A program made the translations under genes and the position numbers. 15,105 nucleotides of DNA from Acholeplasmataceae bacterium UBA6190 (lineage in GTDB: Bacteria; Bacillota_I; Bacilli_A; Acholeplasmatales; Acholeplasmataceae): NCBI GenBank assembly GCA_002422045.1, contig DITG01000136.1:1-15105 (forward strand). The letters are read 5' to 3'. Below are positions 1 to 7,333 of the stretch, piece after piece (the first letter of the stretch is position 1; each line of letters starts with the position of its first letter). Under the pieces are notes generated by a model, which was not told the origin of the DNA, made no database searches, and saw only the letters and a program-made list of their open reading frames with translations.

Positions 1-646
1 CGCCAAACATATGCACGACATCGACAATCCCGATACCGCGGACTTCGATATAACGTTCCAATATCTTAGGCGCTGAACCGACCAGCACGCCGGGTGCCGC
101 TTCAAAAATATCGACCCTATCATCACTGATCAGAATATGCCCTCTCTTGATCAGTTCAAGTGCGGTTTCGCTTTTTCCAATGCCGCTTTTGCCGGTAATG
201 AGCGTGCCCATGCCATGGATATCCAAGAGCACACCATGAAGTGATGTTCTCGGTGCAAGTTTGCTGTGCAAATACTGATAAAGAGAACCCGATAGCGGTG
301 TTGTTCTTGAATTACTTTTGATGATGGCAACACCATATCTATTGCCTAAATCAATCAAGGTTTGTTCAACTTCGACATTCACTGAAAAAATAACACCTGG
401 CGGATTTTTCTTGAAAATATCTTCAATCCGTTCAATTTGAATGAGTTGTGGCAGTAATTGCATGAAATGCGCTTCTTTAGAGCCAATCAAGATGAGCCTG
501 TCAGCATCAAAGAAGTCTAGAAATCCGGCGAGTTCGACACCAGGTCTTGATAGCATTTCGCTTTTGATCTCGTTTTCCAGTGTCTTTGAGTCATTTAAGA
601 GCACCAGATTGAGATCCTTGATCAGATGTTTAATTTTGAGTGTCAT
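1..646 (-). CDS. hprK: HPr kinase/phosphorylase (3' end cut by window edge)
   Basis: Bifunctional enzyme that phosphorylates HPr of the sugar phosphotransferase system on a regulatory serine and removes that phosphate, controlling carbon catabolite repression in the cytoplasm. Seen: 215 residues from the ATG at 646. An N-terminal domain (about 1-130) is followed by the kinase core with the conserved HGV (H137), a P-loop GKSGIGKSE at 152-160, an acidic pair D175-D176, and the family signature ERYIEVRGIGIVDV at 197-210. The family usually has about 310 residues, so roughly a third is missing beyond base 1. The start is supported by GGAGG at 653-657, six bases upstream. The gene begins three bases after the stop of the membrane-protein gene, and its ribosome site lies inside that gene's last codons, so translation is probably coupled. 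In Bacillus subtilis hprK also lies downstream of uvrA and small membrane-protein genes (established knowledge). Identity is nearly certain. Confidence 0.97.
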   Translation of the reverse strand, partial: MTLKIKHLIKDLNLVLLNDSKTLENEIKSEMLSRPGVELAGFLDFFDADRLILIGSKEAHFMQLLPQLIQIERIEDIFKKNPPGVIFSVNVEVEQTLIDLGNRYGVAIIKSNSRTTPLSGSLYQYLHSKLAPRTSLHGVLLDIHGMGTLITGKSGIGKSETALELIKRGHILISDDRVDIFEAAPGVLVGSAPKILERYIEVRGIGIVDVVHMFG

Positions 647-649
647 GAC

Positions 650-1180
650 TTACCTCCAAAAAACGATTTTTTCATTCGAGAACCATAAACGTATGTACAC
701 AGACAAGATGAGTCTTAAGAATGTGAAGATGAATGCAAACAGAATAAGACCTTCGATGGTGATGAAATGAAACCCTTCAATCAATATCAAATCAACAGCA
801 TAGAAGATGATGATTTGTACCATGATTGAAAGCAAGCCCATGCTGTAGAGCATCAGTTTTGCCATATATCTGAACATCAGAATCTTAACGAAATTCTCAG
901 CAAGCGTGAATAACATGATCCCCAGGATATATCCCACAAATGTCATATTCAGTACAGTAAATCCAAGTCCGGAGAGTAATCCGAAGACCCCTGCGGATAA
1001 GAGGTAATTGACGACAAATGATAGTGCCATGTGCACCATGAAATTCCGGTGTAGCAAAAATCCCATCGGAATGGCAACCCGTCTGGGTCCTTGTTGCTGT
1101 TTGAGTGCTTCAAGCAATGCTTTCAGTTCTTCCTCTTCATCCTTTTTCGGATCTTTGTCTGGTTTTTGATCTTGATTCAT
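650..1180 (-). CDS. Small four-helix membrane protein, possibly YvlD/holin-4-like
   Basis: Function not recognised. The 176-residue product has a highly charged N-terminus rich in K, D and E (residues 1-34, probably a short cytoplasmic helix), then four hydrophobic segments at about 48-70, 76-98, 106-130 and 137-163, and a short basic tail. An in-frame ATG at 1198 would add six residues, but I prefer the ATG at 1180: GGGGG at 1188-1192 sits seven bases before it, whereas no ribosome site precedes 1198, and a promoter at 1201-1209 would start transcripts near 1194. The gene follows uvrA by 39 bases and precedes hprK by three. In B. subtilis the same interval contains yvlD, a small four-helix protein of the phage-holin-4 superfamily. 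The topology fits, but I cannot show sequence homology, so this is an inference from context. Confidence 0.85.
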   Translation of the reverse strand: MNQDQKPDKDPKKDEEEELKALLEALKQQQGPRRVAIPMGFLLHRNFMVHMALSFVVNYLLSAGVFGLLSGLGFTVLNMTFVGYILGIMLFTLAENFVKILMFRYMAKLMLYSMGLLSIMVQIIIFYAVDLILIEGFHFITIEGLILFAFIFTFLRLILSVYIRLWFSNEKIVFWR

Positions 1181-1200
1181 ATGATGACCCCCAATCATAC

Positions 1201-1209
1201 ATTATAACA
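1201..1209 (-). promoter_or_regulatory. Extended -10 promoter ahead of the membrane protein and hprK
   Basis: Reading the minus strand, TGTTATAAT occupies 1209 to 1201: a perfect TATAAT with the TG dinucleotide of an extended -10 element. I find no good -35 hexamer 16-18 bases upstream, which extended -10 promoters tolerate. Transcription would begin near 1194, giving a leader of about 14 bases that still contains the GGGGG ribosome site at 1188-1192. It would let the membrane-protein gene and hprK be expressed apart from the repair genes upstream. Confidence 0.5.
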
Positions 1210-1219
1210 ACTTATTGAA

Positions 1220-4042
1220 CTATTGGTTTGGAAATAATACTTTTTTCAAGTATTGACCAGTATAACTTTCCTCGACACATGCGACTTCTTCCGGTGTGCC
1301 AAGCGCTACAATCTGTCCGCCAGCATCTCCACCTTCAGGACCTAAGTCAATCACGTGATCTGCATTCTTGATGACATCCAAATTGTGCTCGATGACCACC
1401 ATCGTTGCACCTTCATCGACAATCTTATGCAGTACTTTGAGCAACCGCTTGACATCATCAGTATGAAGTCCTGTGGTGGGTTCATCCAAAATATAGATAG
1501 ATGATGATGTAATTCTTCTGTACAGCTCTGAAGCCAGTTTGACACGTTGTGCTTCACCACCGGATAAGGTGGTTGCAGCTTGTCCGAGTGTGATGTAATC
1601 TAGACCGACATCGTGGAGTGTCTGTAATTTCTGATAAATCTTGGGATGGTTTTCAAAAAATGAAAGACCGTCATCAATGGTCATTTCAAGCACATCTGCG
1701 ATATGCTTGCCCTTGTATTTGATCTGGAGTGTCTCGTGATTGTAGCGGGTACCGCCACAGACTTCACAAGGTACATAGACATCTGGTAAGAAATGCATCG
1801 AGATTTTCTTGAGTCCGTCTCCTCCGCATGCCTCGCATCTTCCGCCTTTGACGTTAAACGAGAATCTACCTTTTTGATAACCTCTCGCTTTAGCTTCATT
1901 GGTTTGTGAATATAAGTCTCTGATATCGTCAAAGACACCTGTATAGGTTGCTGGATTGCTTCTGGGAGTTCTCCCGATCGGAGACTGTGAGATTTCGATG
2001 ACACGATCAATAAGGTGATGATCGTTGATTGCTGTGTGGAGCCCAGGTTTTTCTTTGCTCTTATAGTATTTCTGTTGTAAACCCTTCAGGAGTATCTCAT
2101 TGACCAATGTCGATTTCCCTGATCCGGAAACTCCCGTGACCACTGTGAGTTTACCGATTGGAAATGAAACCGTGATATCTTTCAAGTTATTGGCTTTTGC
2201 TCCCATGACCATGATGTCTTTGCCACTGCCTTGACGTCTGATGGTGGGTACATCCACTTTTTCAATACCTCTGAGATATCTACCGGTAATGGAATCGGGA
2301 TTGGCCATGACTTCCTCAGGTGTCCCGGCCGCAACCACACGTCCTCCGTGTTTTCCCGCTTTCGGTCCGATATCGATCAGATAATCGCTGGCGAGCATGG
2401 TTTCATGATCGTGTTCGACAACAACCAATGTGTTTCCCAAATCTCTCATTTTTTTGAGCGTATCGATCAATTTTGCGTTATCTCTTTGATGAAGACCGAT
2501 GGAAGGTTCATCCAAGACATAGAGCACTCCTGTCAGTTTGGATCCAATTTGAGTTGCGAGTCTGATCCGTTGTGCTTCACCGCCAGATAGGGAGCCTGCA
2601 CTTCTTCCCAGTGTTAAATATCCTAACCCGACATCTTTCAAAAAGGATAGTCTGGAGATGATCTCCTGTAATGCAAGTCTTGCAATCTGCGCTTGTTCGC
2701 CTTGCAGATTCAAATTGGAAAGGAATAAAATCGTATCGTCAATCGATATCTTGGTGAGTTCGTGCATGTTTTTTCCGCCAATTTTGACAGAAAGTGCCTG
2801 AGCATTGAGTCGAGCGCCATGGCAAACCGGACATTCTGATTCCGTCATGAATGCTTCGATCCACGTTCTGATCCAGTCAGACGTCGTTTCACGGTAGCGT
2901 CTGGTCAGATTCGTGATGACACCCTCATAATAATCGACTTTTTCATGAATGCGACCCGATGAAGACTTCATGCGATAATGGATTTGATCTGGTGAACCAT
3001 AGAGAATAACATTGAGTGCATCTCTGGATAGTTCTGAGGTTGGAATGTTCATATCGATCCCGTAATGCTTGCAGACTTCACCAAGCATCAGAGAATAAAG
3101 ATTTTCGGTTTCATTGTTCTTATAGGGTAACAATCCACCGTCATTTAAACTCTTATTCGGATCCAAAACCAAATCTTCAGATAATTCTAGTTTCACACCT
3201 AACCCGTTGCAATATGGACACGCGCCAATCGGTGTATTGAAAGAAAATAGTCTCGGTTCAAGATCGGGTATTGTGAAATCAGAGTCTGCACAACTGTAGT
3301 TTTGTGAAAAGTGAAGCATCGTCGTATCATCGACAAGCACCTTTGTTTTTCCACCAGCAAGTTTTGCTGCAAGTTCAAGTGCATCATACAGTCTGCTTCT
3401 CAGACCTTCTTTTTTAATGATCAGACGGTCGATGACTAGATAGAAATCATGTTTCTTGTTTTTATCGAGTTCTGGCATTTCATCCAGCATCAAAGATTCT
3501 CCATTGATATAGGCTCTGGTGAATCCTTCTTTCATGTATTGTTCCTGTAGTTTCTTGTGTGTGCCTTTTTGCTGTTCGATCACAGGTGACATCACCAAAA
3601 TTCTTGAACCTTCTTTCAAGTTTAGGACACGCAATGTCATTTCTTCGATGGATTGCTTGGATAGGGGTTCATCACTACCTGGGCAATAGGGAATACCTAC
3701 CCTAGCATATAGAAGTCTTAGATAATCATAAATTTCAGTCACTGTTCCGACCGTTGATCTTGGGTTATTGGATGTTGTTTTCTGGTCGATGGAAATCGAT
3801 GGTGATAACCCATCGATTCGATCGACATCCGGCTTTTCAAAATTGCCCAAGAACTGTCTGGCATATGCAGAAAGTGACTCCATATATCGTCTTTGACCTT
3901 CTTGATAAAGCGTGTCAAAAGCAAGTGATGACTTCCCTGAACCTGAAATACCCGTCATGACGACGAGTTTGTTTTTAGGTATGTCAATATCAATGTTTTG
4001 CAAGTTGTTTTCTCTTGCACCATGTACTTTAATATAATCCAT
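1220..4042 (-). CDS. uvrA: Excinuclease ABC subunit A (UvrA)
   Basis: DNA damage-recognition ATPase of nucleotide excision repair. It works as a dimer with UvrB to find bulky lesions, then hands over to UvrB and UvrC. The 940-residue product has the full double-ABC layout. First Walker A GISGSGKSS is at 31-39. Zinc-module cysteines C275/C278 and C404/C407 follow, then signature LSGGEAQRIRLA at 485-496 and Walker B LYVLDEPSIGLH at 507-518. The second half has Walker A GVSGSGKST at 637-645, the zinc-finger cysteines C736, C739, C759 and C762, signature LSGGEAQRVKLA at 826-837 and DEPTTGLH at 853-860. The length matches the family (about 940-960). I chose the ATG at 4042 because AAGGTG lies seven bases upstream; a TTG one codon earlier (4045) is less likely. 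It overlaps the end of ligA by 14 bases. uvrB and uvrC are not in the window. Confidence 0.98.
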   Translation of the reverse strand: MDYIKVHGARENNLQNIDIDIPKNKLVVMTGISGSGKSSLAFDTLYQEGQRRYMESLSAYARQFLGNFEKPDVDRIDGLSPSISIDQKTTSNNPRSTVGTVTEIYDYLRLLYARVGIPYCPGSDEPLSKQSIEEMTLRVLNLKEGSRILVMSPVIEQQKGTHKKLQEQYMKEGFTRAYINGESLMLDEMPELDKNKKHDFYLVIDRLIIKKEGLRSRLYDALELAAKLAGGKTKVLVDDTTMLHFSQNYSCADSDFTIPDLEPRLFSFNTPIGACPYCNGLGVKLELSEDLVLDPNKSLNDGGLLPYKNNETENLYSLMLGEVCKHYGIDMNIPTSELSRDALNVILYGSPDQIHYRMKSSSGRIHEKVDYYEGVITNLTRRYRETTSDWIRTWIEAFMTESECPVCHGARLNAQALSVKIGGKNMHELTKISIDDTILFLSNLNLQGEQAQIARLALQEIISRLSFLKDVGLGYLTLGRSAGSLSGGEAQRIRLATQIGSKLTGVLYVLDEPSIGLHQRDNAKLIDTLKKMRDLGNTLVVVEHDHETMLASDYLIDIGPKAGKHGGRVVAAGTPEEVMANPDSITGRYLRGIEKVDVPTIRRQGSGKDIMVMGAKANNLKDITVSFPIGKLTVVTGVSGSGKSTLVNEILLKGLQQKYYKSKEKPGLHTAINDHHLIDRVIEISQSPIGRTPRSNPATYTGVFDDIRDLYSQTNEAKARGYQKGRFSFNVKGGRCEACGGDGLKKISMHFLPDVYVPCEVCGGTRYNHETLQIKYKGKHIADVLEMTIDDGLSFFENHPKIYQKLQTLHDVGLDYITLGQAATTLSGGEAQRVKLASELYRRITSSSIYILDEPTTGLHTDDVKRLLKVLHKIVDEGATMVVIEHNLDVIKNADHVIDLGPEGGDAGGQIVALGTPEEVACVEESYTGQYLKKVLFPNQ

Positions 4043-6014
4043 CAATTTTCACCTTGAATGTCTGTTCGTCCATCACGGGGATTCCGAGTTCGTTCGCTTT
4101 TTTCAATTTCGAACCTGCGTCTTCACCTGCGACGAGAAAATCCGTTTTCGCTGAAACGGAAGAAGATACTTTACCACCAAGCTTTTCAATGATTTCTGTC
4201 GCTTGTTCTCGTGAAAAGATGGACAATTTACCCGTCAATACGAGTGTTTTTCCATTGAATTCATGGGCAATAGACGCTGTTTTCTCAAAATTCATGTTCA
4301 GACCCAAATCCATCAATTCACGAATCGCATGCTGGTTACTTTCTTGATGAAAATAATCAATAATCGATTGTGCAATCATTTCACCAATATCTCCAATTTC
4401 AATCAGATCTTCGAAGGTCGCCTGCATCAAGGATGTCATTGAGGTATAGTGTTTTAACAATGTTTTCGCTACTTTGGCACCGACATGTTTGATGCCTAAG
4501 CCAAAAATGAGACGGTCAAGTGTTTGAGATTTGCTCGCTTCAATCGCTTGCAGGAGATTATCGACTTTCTTATCTCCAAATCCTGGCAGAGTCTTGAGTT
4601 CATCTCGATAATGATGGAGTTTATAGATATCGGGTATCTTATTCAAATAGCCTAAGTCGTGCAGGATTTCAACGACACGCTCACCGAGCGTATCGATATC
4701 CATCGCAACCCGACTCGCAAAGTGAATGAGACTGTTGATGTTCTTGCCTGGGCAATCAGGATTGGTGCAATAGTGATCAGCTTCATCTTGCTTGCGCTTG
4801 AGTGGAAACTGACAGACTGGACAACTATCAATCATCACGAAAGGTTCTTGGCCATTTCTCTTGGATGTCACAACCGATAAAACTTCTGGAATGATCTCGC
4901 CAGCCTTATGGATGATGACTGTATCACCAATCCGAATATCTTTCATATGGATATAGTCTTCATTGTGCAGTGTTGCACGTGATACGGTTGATCCTGAAAC
5001 CAAGACAGGCTCAAGTTCTGCAACTGGGGTCACAACGCCTGTTCGTCCGATTTGAAATGTGATGCCCTTGAGTAGTGTCTCCATTTGTTCAGCCTGAAAT
5101 TTATAGGCTGTCGCCCATTTCGGAGACTTGGCTGTATAACCAATCTTGTCATACAAATCAAACTCATTGACTTTGATGACAACACCATCGGTATCATATG
5201 GTAATGTATGTCTCAATGTGTCACTCAAGACAATTTGATTCCAAAGCTGATCGATGGTTTCATTGTGTTTGTGATGTGGGTTGACTTTGAATCCTAGCTT
5301 TTTGAGATAGTGTAGCGCTTCTTGTTGGGTCGAAACATAACGTTTGGCATTTACAATTGTATAGACAAAGAGATCCAAATTTCTCGAACTGACGATGCTG
5401 CTATCCAATTGTCTGATGGTCCCTGCTGCTGCATTTCTGGGATTTGCAAACAAAGGTTCATTCATTGACATACGTTCTTCATTTAATTGATTGAAACTCT
5501 TGTGGGGCATGTAGATTTCCCCTCTAACCTCAATTGTGATTGGTTCAGATAAAACCAAAGGCAAACTCTTGATGGTTCTGACATTGGATGTCACATTTTC
5601 GCCTATAATACCATTGCCTCTGGTAGCGGCACGTACAAAAACGCCTTCCTCATAGAGGAGGCTGACTGCAAGTCCATCAATTTTCAGTTCAGAAATATAT
5701 GTATATCCGCCTGTGATTTTGCGAATCCGGTCATCGAAGCTTCTCAACTCTGATTCGCTGAAGACATTCGCAAGACTCATCATCGGCACTTGATGTGTGA
5801 CCTTTTCGAATCCGTCTATGATTACACCACCGATTTTGGAGGTAGGTGAGTGATCCGACTTGAATTCGGGATATTGATGCTCCAAAGAAACCAATTCAGC
5901 CATGAATTGATCATAAGCCGCATCGGATAAGGTTGGCGTATCTTTGGTATGGTAATCCTCATTTGCTTTCTCAATAATGGCGACGAGTTCAGCCATCCGT
6001 TCTTTGATTGTCAT
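4029..6014 (-). CDS. ligA: NAD+-dependent DNA ligase LigA
   Basis: Seals nicks in duplex DNA during replication and repair, using NAD+ as AMP donor. The 661-residue protein has the standard order: domain Ia with the YDQFM motif near 34-38; adenylation domain with the nucleophile K111 in KIDG (111-114), TRGNG at 131-135, DGVVIKV at 276-282 and YKF at 304-306; OB fold; a four-cysteine zinc finger (C398, C401, C416, C421); helix-hairpin-helix repeats at about 470-580; and a C-terminal BRCT domain at about 586-655 containing GKTLVLTGKL. One small deviation is TRGNG where TRGDG is commoner. I chose the ATG at 6014 because GGGTG at 6021-6025 lies six bases upstream; a GTG at 6023 overlaps that site and lacks one of its own. 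The gene overlaps the helicase gene by 26 bases and uvrA by 14, suggesting translational coupling. Confidence 0.98.
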   Translation of the reverse strand: MTIKERMAELVAIIEKANEDYHTKDTPTLSDAAYDQFMAELVSLEHQYPEFKSDHSPTSKIGGVIIDGFEKVTHQVPMMSLANVFSESELRSFDDRIRKITGGYTYISELKIDGLAVSLLYEEGVFVRAATRGNGIIGENVTSNVRTIKSLPLVLSEPITIEVRGEIYMPHKSFNQLNEERMSMNEPLFANPRNAAAGTIRQLDSSIVSSRNLDLFVYTIVNAKRYVSTQQEALHYLKKLGFKVNPHHKHNETIDQLWNQIVLSDTLRHTLPYDTDGVVIKVNEFDLYDKIGYTAKSPKWATAYKFQAEQMETLLKGITFQIGRTGVVTPVAELEPVLVSGSTVSRATLHNEDYIHMKDIRIGDTVIIHKAGEIIPEVLSVVTSKRNGQEPFVMIDSCPVCQFPLKRKQDEADHYCTNPDCPGKNINSLIHFASRVAMDIDTLGERVVEILHDLGYLNKIPDIYKLHHYRDELKTLPGFGDKKVDNLLQAIEASKSQTLDRLIFGLGIKHVGAKVAKTLLKHYTSMTSLMQATFEDLIEIGDIGEMIAQSIIDYFHQESNQHAIRELMDLGLNMNFEKTASIAHEFNGKTLVLTGKLSIFSREQATEIIEKLGGKVSSSVSAKTDFLVAGEDAGSKLKKANELGIPVMDEQTFKVKIDGLY

Positions 6015-7299
6015 CAAAATCACCCAATGATATTATATCATTAAGGACCTGTTTTGGGATGGGTTTCACCCCACTTTCACGAATAAATTGAGATGATGGG
6101 AAACGGTGGGATGCACTGTTTAATGTCACATGCGAGAGGTAGAGATAGTGTTTGGCACGTGTGATCGCAACAAACATCAACCGCCTTTCCTCATCTGCTT
6201 CAGACTGTCTGTTGGTCCTGATGGAAGGTAAAACACCATGTTCCAGTCCAATCACAATCACCGCTTGAAATTCAAGTCCCTTGGCTTGATGGATGGTCAT
6301 GAGATGAATTCCTTTTTCTGCTCCTTCTTGACTGTCCATTTGAAATGGAATCGATGCTTCGTGTAAAGCATTTTGAAGGGTATAGGCACGTCCGTGATTC
6401 CTGTAGAGTATTGCCATTTGATCGAGACGGATGTGCTCTCTTTTCAGATATTTTAAGATTCTGATGATCATTTCTGATTCTTTGTCTTCATTGTGATGTT
6501 GCATGGCATATGCATGAAAACTCAAAGACTGATGCGGAATCAGATTTTTTTGATAAGTGCGTTCATTTCGCCTGATGATGCGATTTGCATGATCGATGAT
6601 TTGTGGTGTGGATCTATAATTAGTGACCAAAGTATAGACTTTTGCATGAAATGATTTGACGTATAACTGGATGATGTTTGACGATGCACCTCTGAATCCG
6701 TAGATACTCTGGTCTGGATCTCCCACAGCAAGTACGGATGTCTCTTTCGTAATCAGATGCTTCAATAATTCATATTGGAGAAGGTTTGTATCTTGAAACT
6801 CATCGACAAAGATATATTTGTAACGATATTTTGATATACCTTTTAAGACACGGATCATGTCAATCAGTAGATCATCAAAATCTTTCAGTCCAAAAGTTTC
6901 CAGATGGGTTTGATATCTTGCATAACATGAGGGTTTAGGCCTGTGATACAAACTGTTTTTATACCGAGTCACTTCCAAGAGTTCATCTCTTCTGAAGGGG
7001 AGTTTTTCTTCTTCAGCCATCACAAATGTCATCTTGAAATCGTCTTTCAACTTCATATAACAAAACTGATGAAACGTGTGAATATGCACTTGATCATTTC
7101 CAACACGATGTCTCATTTCACTGGCAGCCTTTCGTGTGAATGTGATGGCCAGGATCTCCTCTGGTTTGATACCTTGAGTGATCAGATGTTTGATCCGTTC
7201 AACAATGACCCTAGTTTTCCCACTCCCTGCACCTGCAAGTAAAAAAAGAAAGCGTTCATTTGCATCAACGACTTTCTGTTGTTCTGGATTGAGTATCAT
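5989..7299 (-). CDS. Compact UvrD/Rep-family DNA helicase lacking most of subdomain 2B
   Basis: Superfamily 1A helicase, presumably a 3'-5' ATP-driven translocase. The 436-residue protein keeps every catalytic motif: Q-motif LNPEQQKVV at 3-11, Walker A AGAGSGKT at 22-29, motif Ia ITFTRKAASEM at 52-62, THTFH-like motif at 74-77, motif II VDEFQDT at 165-171, motif III VGDPDQSIYGFRG at 192-204, motif IV NYRS at 227-230, AILYRN at 296-301, motif V MTIHQAKGLEF at 334-344 and motif VI ERRLMFVAITRAK at 371-383. It differs from its neighbour PcrA in having only about 36 residues between AILYRN and HQAKGLEF, where PcrA has about 200; this is the place of subdomain 2B and motif IVa. The insertion forming 1B is also reduced. 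All motifs are intact, so it is not a broken pcrA copy. It starts 34 bases after pcrA with GGGGTG upstream, and runs 26 bases into ligA. Confidence 0.92.
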   Translation of the reverse strand: MILNPEQQKVVDANERFLFLLAGAGSGKTRVIVERIKHLITQGIKPEEILAITFTRKAASEMRHRVGNDQVHIHTFHQFCYMKLKDDFKMTFVMAEEEKLPFRRDELLEVTRYKNSLYHRPKPSCYARYQTHLETFGLKDFDDLLIDMIRVLKGISKYRYKYIFVDEFQDTNLLQYELLKHLITKETSVLAVGDPDQSIYGFRGASSNIIQLYVKSFHAKVYTLVTNYRSTPQIIDHANRIIRRNERTYQKNLIPHQSLSFHAYAMQHHNEDKESEMIIRILKYLKREHIRLDQMAILYRNHGRAYTLQNALHEASIPFQMDSQEGAEKGIHLMTIHQAKGLEFQAVIVIGLEHGVLPSIRTNRQSEADEERRLMFVAITRAKHYLYLSHVTLNSASHRFPSSQFIRESGVKPIPKQVLNDIISLGDFDDNQRTDG

Positions 7300-7333
7300 A
7301 TCATCACCCCATCTATGATAGGGTCATCTGAAT

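Noticed and set aside
2231..2590. Plus-strand open frames of 60-119 codons opposite uvrA, ligA, pcrA, glnS and others
   Set aside because: They lie antisense to clearly conserved genes, show no family motifs and no convincing ribosome sites. They are shadows of the real genes.
4043..4045. TTG at 4045 as the start of uvrA
   Set aside because: The next codon is ATG, with better spacing (seven bases) from AAGGTG.
6015..6023. GTG at 6023 as the start of ligA
   Set aside because: The GTG overlaps the GGGTG ribosome site that serves the ATG at 6014 and has no site of its own.
5989..7299. Second helicase as a truncated pcrA pseudogene
   Set aside because: All catalytic motifs are intact, the frame is open, it has a ribosome site, and the missing part is an internal subdomain rather than an end.
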